NCBI RefSeq assembly: GCF_003054555.1
Contig: NZ_CP026304.1
Span: 6,386,001-6,450,000, forward strand
Source of the DNA: Streptomyces lunaelactis
GTDB lineage: Bacteria > Actinomycetota > Actinomycetes > Streptomycetales > Streptomycetaceae
Direction of reading: 5' to 3'
DNA length: 64,000 nt
This document shows, piece after piece, positions 16,295 through 25,267 of the stretch (position 1 is its first letter; every line of letters starts with the position of its first letter). Made by a program: the position numbers and the translations under genes. The notes below the pieces were generated by a model, which saw nothing but the letters and a program-made list of their open reading frames with translations, ran no database searches and was not told the DNA's origin.

Positions 16295-17934
16295 CGCACC
16301 TCCACGGCAGTGGCCGGCCCCGGCTCGGTCAGCGCCTCCGGGAGTACGACGGTGAACTCGGCGCCACCGCCCGCCGCCTCGCGCACCCCCGCGCTGCCGC
16401 CCTGGCGTTCCGCGAGCCTGCGCACCAGCGCGAGTCCAAGGCCACGTTTGCCGTGGGCCGGAAGCTCCTTGGTGGACCAGCCCTCCGTAAAGATCAACTC
16501 CCGTTGTCCGGGCGGGACTCCGGGGCCGCTGTCCGCGATCCGCAGCACGGCCGTGCGGCCCTGCGCACGCAGCTCGACCTCGACCTGGGGGTTCTCGGAA
16601 CCCGCGGACGCGTCCAGCGCGTTGTCCACGAGATTGCCGACGACCGTCACCAGACCGCGCGGGTCCACCAGCCGGTCGGGCAGCAGTGTCCCGGGCGCGA
16701 TGCGCAGCGAGACACCGCGTTCCGCCGCCACCGTCGCCTTGCCCACGAGCAGCGCGGCCAGGAGTGGGTCGTGGATCTTCTCGGTGACCTGTTCCGCGGT
16801 GGCCCGGTGCACCCCGACCACCTCGGTGACGAACTCCATCGCGTCCTCGTGCATCTCCAGCTCGAGGAGTCCGAGCAGGGTGTGCATCCGGTTGGCGTGC
16901 TCGTGGTCCTGTGCGCGGAGGGCGTCGATCAGGCCGCGGGTGGAGTCCAGCTCGCGGCCCAGCTGCTCCAGCTCGGTGCGGTCGCGCAGTGTGGCGACGG
17001 CGCCGCCGTCGTCGGTGGGCATCCGGTTGGCGATCAGCACCCGGCTGCCCCGTACGGTCAGCAGATCCTCGCCTGTGACCCGTCCCGCCAGTACATCGGT
17101 GGTGCGACCGTCGCCGAGCGCTTCGTCGAGCGGCTGCCCCATCGCTTCGGGGCCGAGGCCCAGCAGCCGCTGCGCCTCGTCGTTCATCAGCCGGATCCTG
17201 CCCGCCCGGTCGAGCGCGACGACCCCCTCCCGGATGCCGTGCAGCATCGCCTCGCGCTCCACCAGCAGCGCCGAGATATCGGAGAAGGCCAGATCATGGG
17301 TCTGTCGCTGGAGCCTGCGGGAGATGAGATAGGCGGCGAGGGCGCCGGCGGCCAGCGCCCCGCCCGCGTACGCCAGCAGCCCCGGGATCGCCGCCAGCAG
17401 CCGGGCGCGCACGCTGTCGTACTCGATGCCGACCGACACCGCGCCGACGATCAGGCCGCTGTCGTCGCGCAGCGGCACCTTTCCGCGGGCGGAACGGCCG
17501 AGCGTCCCGCTGTCGATCTCCATCACGTCCTTGCCGGCGAGGGCGTCGCTGGGGTCGGTGGAGACGACCCGGCCGATCTCCTCGGGCGCGGTGTGGGACC
17601 AGCGGACTCCGCGCTTGTCCATGATCACGATGTACTCGGCGCCGGTGGCCTGCCGGATGCGCTCGGCCTTGGCCTGCACAGGACCGGCGGCCGTCGGCCG
17701 TGAGCCGACGAGCTCGTCGGCGAGCTCCGCAGACGCGGTGGTCTCGGCGATGGCGAGGGCGCGGCGCATCGCCTGGTCGTCGAGCTGGGCGCTGAGAGGC
17801 GCGAGAAAGAGACCGGTGGCGAGCACAGTGACACCGGTGGCTATGGCCAGCTGCATCAGCAGGACCTGGGAGAAGACCCGCTGCGGCCAGCCGAACCGCC
17901 GGCGTCGGGCCGGTGCGGTCGGTACGGGGCTCAT
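16291..17934 (-). CDS. CitA/DcuS-family sensor histidine kinase
   Basis: This 547-residue membrane kinase has helix 1 at VLLMQLAIATGVTVLATGLF and an extracytoplasmic sensor of about 130 residues containing IVIMDKRGVRWSHT, GRSARGKVPLRDDSGLIVGA and VGIEYDSVRARL, the Cache/sCache pattern of citrate/C4-dicarboxylate sensors. Helix 2, a cytoplasmic PAS domain (DRAGRIRLMNDEAQRLLGLG) and the phosphoacceptor box LRAQDHEHANRMHTLLGLLE follow. The ATPase domain has NLVDNALDASAG and KRGLGLALVRRLAERQGG. It probably senses an external carboxylate and phosphorylates the overlapping response regulator. The gene is divergent from the GH87 gene across 322 bp. A second pair of the same type lies at 43926-46240. 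Confidence 0.9.
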   Translation of the reverse strand: MSPVPTAPARRRRFGWPQRVFSQVLLMQLAIATGVTVLATGLFLAPLSAQLDDQAMRRALAIAETTASAELADELVGSRPTAAGPVQAKAERIRQATGAEYIVIMDKRGVRWSHTAPEEIGRVVSTDPSDALAGKDVMEIDSGTLGRSARGKVPLRDDSGLIVGAVSVGIEYDSVRARLLAAIPGLLAYAGGALAAGALAAYLISRRLQRQTHDLAFSDISALLVEREAMLHGIREGVVALDRAGRIRLMNDEAQRLLGLGPEAMGQPLDEALGDGRTTDVLAGRVTGEDLLTVRGSRVLIANRMPTDDGGAVATLRDRTELEQLGRELDSTRGLIDALRAQDHEHANRMHTLLGLLELEMHEDAMEFVTEVVGVHRATAEQVTEKIHDPLLAALLVGKATVAAERGVSLRIAPGTLLPDRLVDPRGLVTVVGNLVDNALDASAGSENPQVEVELRAQGRTAVLRIADSGPGVPPGQRELIFTEGWSTKELPAHGKRGLGLALVRRLAERQGGSAGVREAAGGGAEFTVVLPEALTEPGPATAVEVR

Positions 17935-18256
17935 GCCTAGAGACGGTAAGGGCGGAGCGTCCGTTTCTGAAATTTTCTCCTCAACGCAAATGGCTTGCGC
18001 ATTTTGCAGTGGACTTACGTCTTCTTGGAAGTCGGCGACAAAGCCGCTGGTGTCAGCAGATTGCTGGGTTCCGACCCCTGTGAGAGCGGCGACTTGACGC
18101 GGTCATGGCGGTAGACGTCCTGGCATATCTCTGCAACTCTCTGACCGCAAAACGCAAAGACTCTGCCCATCAGTGCACAAATGCTTGTCTCGCAGCTATG
18201 CCGACAGAGCCGCACCCTCGTTGCCGTCAGGGCACGGGGCCGAAGATCGGGGACAT
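17935..18256. promoter_or_regulatory. divergent promoter region, sensor kinase / GH87 gene
   Basis: This 322-bp gap is AT-richer than its flanks and holds no gene. GGCTTGCGC at 17992-18000 is the same 9-mer as in the right arm of the lacI palindrome (22601-22609). AAATGCTTG at 18179-18187 is the reverse complement of CAAGCATTT at 23731-23739 upstream of the sugar-binding protein. These shared words suggest a common regulator for the GH87 and transporter genes, probably the LacI protein. Chance similarity cannot be ruled out. Confidence 0.4.
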
Positions 18257-21200
18257 ATGAGACCGCAACGCTGGAGATGGCGGGTTCTCTCCGCCGTGAT
18301 CACCACCAGTCTTCTGATGATCGGCCGGCCGTCCCTCACCGCCTCGGCGGCCGACGGCCCGAATACCGCCGCGGGCAGTCCCGCGGCGGCGAGCAGCGCC
18401 CACGCCGAGTACACCGCCCGGAACATCACCGACGGAAATCAGGGGTCGTACTGGCAGAGCGCCGGCAGTACCTTCCCCCAGTGGGTCCAGGCCGACCTCG
18501 GCTCCACCGCCCGGATCGACGAGGTGGTGCTCAAGCTCCCGGCCGGCTGGGAGAGCAGGCAGCAGACCCTCTCCGTCCAGGGCAGCGCCGACGGCACCAG
18601 CTTCTCGACCTTGAAGGCCTCGGCCGCTCACACCTTCAACCCGGGGCAGGCCAATACGGTGGCCGTCGCCTTCCCGGCCACCCAGACCCGGTTCGTACGC
18701 GTGCACATCACGGCCAACACGGGCTGGCAGGCGGCTCAGCTGTCCGAGCTCGAGGTCCACGCGGCCGGTGAGTCCTCGGTGAACCTCGCCCAGGGCAGAA
18801 CGCTCACGGCCGGCAGCTACACCGAGGTGTACACGGCCGCCAACGCCAACGACGGAAACCGGGCCAGCTACTGGGAGAGCCGCAATGGCGACTTCCCGCA
18901 GTGGATCCAGGCCGACCTCGGCTCCTCCGTCCGCGTCGACCGCGTCGTACTGCGCCTGCCGGACGGCTGGGATGCCAGAACCCAGACCCTGAAACTCCAG
19001 GGCAGCGCCAACGGCTCGGACTTCAGCGATCTCACCGCGTCCAAGGGCTACGAGTTCAGCCCCGCCGGCGGCCAGTCGGTGACGATCTCCTTCGACGCCG
19101 CCACCACGCGGTACATACGCGTCCTGGTGACCGCCAACACCGGACGGGCGGCAGCCCAAGTGTCGGAGCTGGAGATCTACGGCCCGGCGACCGGTGACAC
19201 GCAGGCCCCCACCGCTCCGGCCGAGCTGGCCTACACCGAGCCGGCAACCGGCCAGATCAAGCTGACCTGGGAGGCGTCCTTGGACAACACCGCGGTCACC
19301 GGCTACGACATCTACGCCAACAACGAACTGCGCACCAGCGTCGCCGGTAACGTCACGACCTACGCCGACACGCAGCCGGCGAACGCGACGGTCTCGTACT
19401 TCGTACGCGCCAAGGACGCGGCCGGGAACCAGTCGGGCAACAGCAACACCGTCACCCGCAGGGCTGACACGGGCGACACCCAGGCGCCGACCGCACCCGC
19501 CGGCCTCTCCTTCACCGAACCCACCTCCGGGCAGGTCAAGTTGAGCTGGGGAGCTTCCTTCGACAACACCGCGGTCACCGGCTACGACATCTACGCCGAC
19601 AACTCCTTGCGCAAGAGCGTGGCGGGCGATGTGACGACGTACACCGACACGCAGCCGGCGAGCGCGACGGTGACGTACTTCGTGCGCGCGAAGGACGCGG
19701 CCGGAAACGAGTCGGTCAACAGCAACGCCGTCACCCGTAACGGATCCACGGGCACGGCGTCCAACCTCGCCGTCGGCAAGCCGATCACCGCGTCCTCCGT
19801 GATCCACACCTTCGTCGCGGAGAACGCCAACGACAACAGCCTGACGACCTACTGGGAGGGTGCGGCGGGCAGCTACCCGGGCACCCTCACCGTGAAGCTT
19901 GGCGCCAACGCCGATCTCAGCAGCGTGGTCGTCAAGCTCAATCCGGACAGCAGCTGGGGCAACAGGACCCAGAACATCCAGGTGCTCGGGCGCGAGCAGA
20001 GCGCGTCCGGCTTCACCAGTCTGGTGGCGGCGAAGGACTACACCTTCAGCCCGGCGAGCGACAACTCGGTCAGTGTCCCGGTCGACGCGCGAGTCGCGGA
20101 GGTGCAGCTGAGGTTCACGTCCAACACCGGCGCGACCGCGGGCCAGGTGGCGGAGTTCCAGATCCTGGGCGTCCCGGCGCCCAACCCCGATCTGGAGGTC
20201 ACCGGTCTGACGGCCTCACCCGCCGCTCCCGTCGAATCGGACGTGATCACCCTCTCCGCGACCGTGCACAACAGCGGTCCCCTCGCCTCCGCGGCGAGCG
20301 CCGTCGCCCTGCGGCTCGGCGGCACCAAGGTCGCCACGGCCCAGGCCGGCGCACTCGCGGCCGGGGCCTCGACCACCGTCAGCGCGTCGATTGGGGCGCG
20401 TGACGCCGATACGTACCAGCTCAGCGCCGTCGCCGACGACGCGAACACCGTCATCGAGCAGAACGAGACCAACAACACCTACACCAGCCCCACGTCCCTG
20501 GTGGTGAAGCCGGTCGCCGGCTCGGACCTGGTCGCCGCCGCGGTCAGCACCTCGCCCTCGGCCCCGGCCAACGGCGACAGCGTCACCTTCTCCGTGGCCG
20601 TCAAAAACCAGGGCACACAGCCGTCCGCGGGCGGCAGCCACGGTCTGACCCTCTCCCTGATCGACTCCAAGGGGGCGACGGTCAAGACCCTGACCGGTGC
20701 GCACAGCGGAATCATCGCCGTGGGCGCCACCACAGTGCCGGTGAACCTCGGCAGCTGGACGGCCGCGAACGGTTCGTACACCGTCAAGGTCGTCATCGCC
20801 GACGACGCCAATGAACTGCCGGTCAAGCGCGAGAACAACACCAGCACCCAGGCACTGTTCGTCGGCCGCGGCGCCAATATGCCGTACGACATGTACGAGG
20901 CGGAGGACGGTGCGGCCGGCGGCGGCGCACAGGTCGTCGGGCCGAACCGGACCATCGGCGACGTCGCGGGCGAGGCCTCGGGCCGCAAGGCCGTCACCCT
21001 CAACAACACCGGCAACTATGTGGAGTTCACGACCCGGGCCAGCACCAACACCCTGGTGACGCGGTTCTCCATCCCGGACTCGCCCGGCGGTGGAGGCACC
21101 GAGTCCACGCTCAACGTCTACGTCAACGGGACCTTCCGCAAGGCCGTCGACCTCACGTCCAAGTACGCCTGGCTGTACGGGGCGGAGGCCAGTCCCGGGA

Positions 21201-22546
21201 ACTCTCCGGGATCCGGTGCTCCGCGCCACATCTACGACGAGGCGCACATCATGCTGGGCGATTCCGTCCCGGCCGGCAGCAGGATCAAGCTGCAGAAGGA
21301 CACGGCCAACGGCTCCCGGTACGCGATCGACTTCGTGAGCCTGGAGCAGGTCGCGCCCATCGCCAACCCCGATCCGGCGACATACACGGTGCCGGCCGGG
21401 TTCACCCACCAGGACGTCCAGAACGCCCTGGACAAGGTGCGGATGGACACCGCCGGCGCGCTGGTCGGCGTCCATCTGCCGGCCGGCGACTACCAGACGG
21501 CCGGCAAGTTCCAGGTCTACGGCAAGGCGGTGAAGGTGGTCGGCGCCGGGCCCTGGTACACCCGGTTCAACGCGCCCTCGACACAGGACAACACCGATGT
21601 CGGCTTCCGGGCGGAGGCGACCGCGAAGGGCTCGTCGTTCGCGAACTTCGCGTACTTCGGGAACTACACCTCGCGCATCGACGGCCCGGGCAAGGTGTTC
21701 GACTTCTCGAATGTCACGGACATCGTGATCGACAACATCTGGAACGAGCACATGGTGTGCCTCTACTGGGGCCTGAACACCGACAGGATCACCATCAAGA
21801 ACTCCCGCATCCGCAATATGTTCGCCGACGGCATCAACATGACCAACGGGTCGACGGACAACCTCGTGACCAACAACGAGGCGCGGGCCACCGGAGACGA
21901 CAGCTTCGCGCTCTTCTCGGCGATCGACGCCGGGGGCAGCGACATGAAGAACAACGTCTACGAGAATCTGACGTCGATCCTCACCTGGCGTGCGGCAGGC
22001 ATCGCCGTCTACGGCGGCTTCAACAACACCTTCCGCAACATCCACATCGCGGACACGCTCGTCTACTCCGCGATCACCATCAGCTCGCTGGACTTCGGCT
22101 ATCCGATGAACGGCTTCGGGACCGAACCGACGACGGTCGAGAACGTCTCCATCGTCCGGGCAGGCGGTCACTTCTGGGGCGCGCAGACCTTCCCCGGGAT
22201 CTGGCTCTTCTCGGCCTCGAAGGTGTTCCAGGGGATCCGGGTCAACAACGTCGACATCGTCGATCCGACGTACAGCGGAATCATGTTCCAGACCAACTAC
22301 GTGGGAGGACAGCCGCAGTTCCCGGTCAAGGACACGATCCTCAGCGACATCTCGATCTCCGGCGCTCGCAGGAGCGGGGACGCGTACGACGCCAAGTCCG
22401 GCTTCGGGCTCTGGGCGAACGAGATGCCCGAGGCGGGTCAGGGCCCGCCGGTCGGTGAGGTCACCTTCAATGGCCTGACCTTCAGCAACAACGTGCAGGA
22501 CGTGAAGAACGCCACCTCCACCTTCAAGATCAACATCAACCCCTAG
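18257..22546 (+). CDS. secreted multidomain GH87-type alpha-1,3-glucanase/mycodextranase
   Basis: This 1429-residue precursor has a signal peptide at residues 1-33 (ending SASAA). The order I read is: two F5/8-type-C (discoidin) modules (35-170, 175-310), two near-duplicate fibronectin III modules (about 315-405 and 408-495), a third discoidin module (503-640), two CARDB modules (645-750, 755-870), a CBM6/35-like module beginning MYEAEDGAAGGG (875-1035), and a right-handed beta-helix (1040-1429). In the helix, FADGINMTNG gives Asp1191, and ATGDDSF gives Asp1214-Asp1215. A spacing of D, D+23, D+24 is, as I recall, that of the three catalytic acids of GH87 enzymes (Asp1067/1090/1091 in Agl-FH1). 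It probably endo-hydrolyses alpha-1,3-glucan (fungal wall glucan, mutan) or nigeran outside the cell. The neighbouring LacI, ABC importer and GH13 genes support this. Other polysaccharide specificities remain possible. Confidence 0.78.
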   Translation: MRPQRWRWRVLSAVITTSLLMIGRPSLTASAADGPNTAAGSPAAASSAHAEYTARNITDGNQGSYWQSAGSTFPQWVQADLGSTARIDEVVLKLPAGWESRQQTLSVQGSADGTSFSTLKASAAHTFNPGQANTVAVAFPATQTRFVRVHITANTGWQAAQLSELEVHAAGESSVNLAQGRTLTAGSYTEVYTAANANDGNRASYWESRNGDFPQWIQADLGSSVRVDRVVLRLPDGWDARTQTLKLQGSANGSDFSDLTASKGYEFSPAGGQSVTISFDAATTRYIRVLVTANTGRAAAQVSELEIYGPATGDTQAPTAPAELAYTEPATGQIKLTWEASLDNTAVTGYDIYANNELRTSVAGNVTTYADTQPANATVSYFVRAKDAAGNQSGNSNTVTRRADTGDTQAPTAPAGLSFTEPTSGQVKLSWGASFDNTAVTGYDIYADNSLRKSVAGDVTTYTDTQPASATVTYFVRAKDAAGNESVNSNAVTRNGSTGTASNLAVGKPITASSVIHTFVAENANDNSLTTYWEGAAGSYPGTLTVKLGANADLSSVVVKLNPDSSWGNRTQNIQVLGREQSASGFTSLVAAKDYTFSPASDNSVSVPVDARVAEVQLRFTSNTGATAGQVAEFQILGVPAPNPDLEVTGLTASPAAPVESDVITLSATVHNSGPLASAASAVALRLGGTKVATAQAGALAAGASTTVSASIGARDADTYQLSAVADDANTVIEQNETNNTYTSPTSLVVKPVAGSDLVAAAVSTSPSAPANGDSVTFSVAVKNQGTQPSAGGSHGLTLSLIDSKGATVKTLTGAHSGIIAVGATTVPVNLGSWTAANGSYTVKVVIADDANELPVKRENNTSTQALFVGRGANMPYDMYEAEDGAAGGGAQVVGPNRTIGDVAGEASGRKAVTLNNTGNYVEFTTRASTNTLVTRFSIPDSPGGGGTESTLNVYVNGTFRKAVDLTSKYAWLYGAEASPGNSPGSGAPRHIYDEAHIMLGDSVPAGSRIKLQKDTANGSRYAIDFVSLEQVAPIANPDPATYTVPAGFTHQDVQNALDKVRMDTAGALVGVHLPAGDYQTAGKFQVYGKAVKVVGAGPWYTRFNAPSTQDNTDVGFRAEATAKGSSFANFAYFGNYTSRIDGPGKVFDFSNVTDIVIDNIWNEHMVCLYWGLNTDRITIKNSRIRNMFADGINMTNGSTDNLVTNNEARATGDDSFALFSAIDAGGSDMKNNVYENLTSILTWRAAGIAVYGGFNNTFRNIHIADTLVYSAITISSLDFGYPMNGFGTEPTTVENVSIVRAGGHFWGAQTFPGIWLFSASKVFQGIRVNNVDIVDPTYSGIMFQTNYVGGQPQFPVKDTILSDISISGARRSGDAYDAKSGFGLWANEMPEAGQGPPVGEVTFNGLTFSNNVQDVKNATSTFKININP

Positions 22547-22578
22547 GACGGCCCAGGCGAGTCGTCGCCGTCAGCGCG

Positions 22579-22614
22579 GACTAGCGCAAGCCGTTTGCAA
22601 GGCTTGCGCTAGTC
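22579..22614. promoter_or_regulatory. 36-bp palindrome before lacI, probable LacI operator
   Basis: GACTAGCGCAAGCC is followed by 8 nt (GTTTGCAA) and then its perfect 14-bp inverted copy, ending 8 nt before the lacI ATG and starting 33 nt after the GH87 stop. No Shine-Dalgarno sequence separates it from the ATG, so lacI may be translated from a leaderless transcript and this palindrome would overlap its promoter. It could instead, or also, terminate the GH87 transcript. Confidence 0.65.
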
Positions 22615-22622
22615 TTGCGTGT

Positions 22623-23630
22623 ATGACGCGACGACTTGCTCAGGTAGCGAAGAAGGTAGGGGTCAGCGAGGCCACGGTCAGCCGGGTGCTCAATGGCAAG
22701 CCGGGAGTCTCCGAGGCCACCCGCCAGTCCGTGCTGACAGCGCTGGATGTCCTTGGCTATGAGCGGCCGACCCAGCTGCGAGGCGAGCGCGCGCGACTGG
22801 TCGGACTGGTCCTGCCGGAGCTGCAGAATCCGATTTTCCCGGCGTTCGCCGAGGTGATCGGAGGGGCGCTGGCCCAGCAGGGGCTCACCCCCGTCCTGTG
22901 CACGCAGACCAAGGGCGGGGTCTCCGAGGCGGACTACGTCGAGCTGCTGCTCCAGCAGCAGGTGTCCGGCGTGGTGTTCGCGGGCGGGCTGTTCGCGCAG
23001 GCGGACGCGCCGCACGCGCACTACAGGCTGCTCGCGGACCGCAGGATTCCGGTGGTGCTCATCAATGCCTCCATCGAGAATCTCGACTTCCCCTGCATCG
23101 CCTGCGACGACGCCGTCGCGGTCGAGCAGGCGTGGCGGCATCTGGCCTCGCTGGGCCATGAGCGCATCGGTCTTGTCCTCGGCCCGCTCGACCATGTGCC
23201 GTCAAGGCGCAAGCTGGCCGCTGCCCACGCGGCTGCGAAGGCGGCCGGCCGTGAGCTGCCCGACGAGCGCATCGAGCGCTCCATGTTCTCGCTGGAAGGC
23301 GGGCAGGCGGCGACCACGCGGCTGCTCGACCGGGGGGTCACCGGAATCATCTGCGCGAGCGATCCGCTGGCTCTCGGGGCCGTACGGGCCGCTCGCCGGC
23401 GCGGTCTTGGCGTCCCGGGCGACGTCTCGGTCGTCGGCTACGACGACTCCGCTTTCATGAACTGCACCGAGCCGCCGCTGACCACCGTCCGTCAGCCCAT
23501 CGAGGCGATGGGGCGGGCCGCGGTCGAGCTGCTGTGCACGCAGATCCAGGGCGGCGAAGTCCCGCCCGGCGAGCTGCTCTTCGAGCCGGAGCTGGTGGTC
23601 CGCGGCTCGACCGCGCAGGCGCCGCGCTAG
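22623..23630 (+). CDS. LacI-family transcriptional regulator of the sugar locus
   Basis: This 335-residue protein has a classic LacI helix-turn-helix at residues 4-50 (LAQVAKKVGVSEATVSRVLN, then a hinge ending in LGYERPTQLR). The periplasmic-binding-protein-like sensor domain begins VGLVLPELQNPIFPAFAEVI and ends with VSVVGYDDSAFMNCTEPPLT and TVRQPIEAMGRAAVELL. LacI members repress sugar-catabolic genes until an inducing oligosaccharide binds. A 36-bp palindrome ends 8 nt before its start codon and is the likely autoregulatory operator. The gene lies between the secreted GH87 enzyme and the ABC importer in the same orientation, so it probably controls both. The ligand would be a nigero- or related gluco-oligosaccharide by inference. 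Confidence 0.9.
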   Translation: MTRRLAQVAKKVGVSEATVSRVLNGKPGVSEATRQSVLTALDVLGYERPTQLRGERARLVGLVLPELQNPIFPAFAEVIGGALAQQGLTPVLCTQTKGGVSEADYVELLLQQQVSGVVFAGGLFAQADAPHAHYRLLADRRIPVVLINASIENLDFPCIACDDAVAVEQAWRHLASLGHERIGLVLGPLDHVPSRRKLAAAHAAAKAAGRELPDERIERSMFSLEGGQAATTRLLDRGVTGIICASDPLALGAVRAARRRGLGVPGDVSVVGYDDSAFMNCTEPPLTTVRQPIEAMGRAAVELLCTQIQGGEVPPGELLFEPELVVRGSTAQAPR

Positions 23631-23730
23631 GCCCCGTGTCCGGCCCCGTGTCAGGTCGGGCGTCGGGACCCGTGCTCGGCCCGACGCCCGCTCCGCGGTG
23701 GCCCCATGTCCGCGACTGAGACCCGACTGT

Positions 23731-23764
23731 CAAGCATTTACGAAATCGGCGCGAGATATTGCGC
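23731..23764. promoter_or_regulatory. candidate operator region of the sugar ABC operon
   Basis: CAAGCATTT (23731-23739) is the inverse of a word in the GH87 promoter region. It is followed by GCGCGAGATATTGCGC (23749-23764), an imperfect palindrome with 6 of 8 positions symmetrical. Both lie within 125 bp of the binding-protein start codon. This is a weak but plausible LacI site. Confidence 0.35.
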
Positions 23765-23851
23765 TCTCTTGTTGCCGGTGGTTGAGTGTGCCGCGCCCCC
23801 GCTGCGTGTCAGCCGCGGGTCTTCCACGCTCATGCCCGAAGGGGACCACCG

Positions 23852-25264
23852 ATGAGAAGTGCTTGGTTCCGTCGTACGCGCCGTACCACCGCGACCGCCC
23901 TTGTCTCCGTGCTCGCCCTGACCGCCCTGGCCGCCTGCGGCACGAGCAGCAGCGGCAACAACGACGAGGGATCCGGCGGCGGTTCGTCCGATCCGTCAGC
24001 TCCGCTGGACCCGAAGACCAAGCTGACGCTCACGATCGACTGCATGCCTCCGGCCGCCAAGCAGCCGGAGCTCAAGGAGTGGAACGAGGACGTCAAGGCG
24101 TTCAACACGATCTACCCGAACATCAAGATCGAGGGCCGGTCGACGCCGGGTCAGTGTCTTGAACCGCCGCGCTTCACCGCGATGCTGAAGGCCAAGTCCC
24201 AACCGGACGTCTTCTACACGTACTTCACCGATCTCCAGCAGGTGCTGGACAACGCCGGCGCCGAGAACATCTCCGCGTACGTCACCGCCAAGACGGTCCC
24301 CGCGCTCGCGGACATCCAGCCCGACGTCATGAACTCCCTCAAGCACGAGGGCAAGCTCTACGGTCTCCCGACCAGCAACTACACCATGGGCCTGCTCATC
24401 AACCGCAAGCTCTTCCAGCAGGCCGGGCTCGACCCCGACAACCCGCCGACGACGTGGGAAGGGGTCCGTAGCGCCGCCAAGGCCATCGCCGGACTCGGCA
24501 ACGGAATCGCGGGCTACGGCGAGTACAGCGCCGGCAACACCGGCGGCTGGCACTACACCGCCACCATGTACGGCCTCGGCGGCGACATCGTCGACGCGAG
24601 CGGCAAGAAGTCCGTGTTCAACAACGACCTGGGCAAGCAGGTGGTGTCCAACCTCCACGCCATGCGCTGGGACGACGAGAGCATGGGCAAGACCCAGCTG
24701 CTCAAGTGGGGCGATCTGCAGAAGCAGACAGCCAGCGACAAGCTCGGCATGTTCCTTGCCGCGCCCGACGACATCGCGTACATGGTCCAGCAACTCGGCG
24801 CCACGTTCGAGAACTTCGGCATGGGACCGATCCCCGGCGGCAAGGCCACCCTCTTCGGCGGCAACAACTACATGATCAAGAAGGGGATGTCCTCCGACAA
24901 GATCAAGGCTGCGGTCGCCTGGCTCACCTACAAGAACCTCACCGTCGGCAAGGGCCAGTTCGACTGGGCGCGCACCAAGGCGGACGGCCTGCCCGTCGGA
25001 GTCCCGCAGCCGAACTTCTGGCTCAACACCAGCAAGACCCAGGACGACGCGGCGCGCGCGGCCAGCGCGACGATGCCGGTCGAGAACTTCAAGGCCTTCA
25101 TGGACAACCCGGTCAAGGGCAAGGCCGAACCGCCCAAGGCCCAGGAGATCTACAAGGTTCTGGACAACGTGATGTCCGGAGTGCTGACCAACAAGAACGC
25201 GGACGTGAACAAGCTGCTCTCCACCGCGGAGTCGCAGGTCAACCAGATCCTCGCGAACCAGTAG
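23852..25264 (+). CDS. sugar ABC transporter substrate-binding lipoprotein
   Basis: This 470-residue precursor starts at an ATG preceded by GAAGGGGA. The signal peptide ends in a lipobox (LTALAACGTS), so Cys at about residue 29 is lipidated and the protein is anchored outside the membrane. The mature protein is a cluster B (MalE-type) extracellular binding protein, with IDCMPPAAKQPELKEWNEDV, LYGLPTSNYTMGLLINRKLF, WKGV-like PTTWEGVRSAAKAIAGLG and the C-terminal helix EIYKVLDNVMSGVLTNKNAD. It delivers an oligosaccharide to the two permeases encoded 3 bp and beyond downstream. No ATPase gene is present locally; many Streptomyces sugar importers share the ATPase MsiK encoded elsewhere, which would fit here. 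Confidence 0.92.
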   Translation: MRSAWFRRTRRTTATALVSVLALTALAACGTSSSGNNDEGSGGGSSDPSAPLDPKTKLTLTIDCMPPAAKQPELKEWNEDVKAFNTIYPNIKIEGRSTPGQCLEPPRFTAMLKAKSQPDVFYTYFTDLQQVLDNAGAENISAYVTAKTVPALADIQPDVMNSLKHEGKLYGLPTSNYTMGLLINRKLFQQAGLDPDNPPTTWEGVRSAAKAIAGLGNGIAGYGEYSAGNTGGWHYTATMYGLGGDIVDASGKKSVFNNDLGKQVVSNLHAMRWDDESMGKTQLLKWGDLQKQTASDKLGMFLAAPDDIAYMVQQLGATFENFGMGPIPGGKATLFGGNNYMIKKGMSSDKIKAAVAWLTYKNLTVGKGQFDWARTKADGLPVGVPQPNFWLNTSKTQDDAARAASATMPVENFKAFMDNPVKGKAEPPKAQEIYKVLDNVMSGVLTNKNADVNKLLSTAESQVNQILANQ

Positions 25265-25267
25265 ACG

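Noticed and set aside
20216..22171. Long antisense open frame of 651 codons in the GH87 gene
   Set aside because: No family motifs and fully opposite a well-supported multidomain protein; typical high-GC shadow frame.
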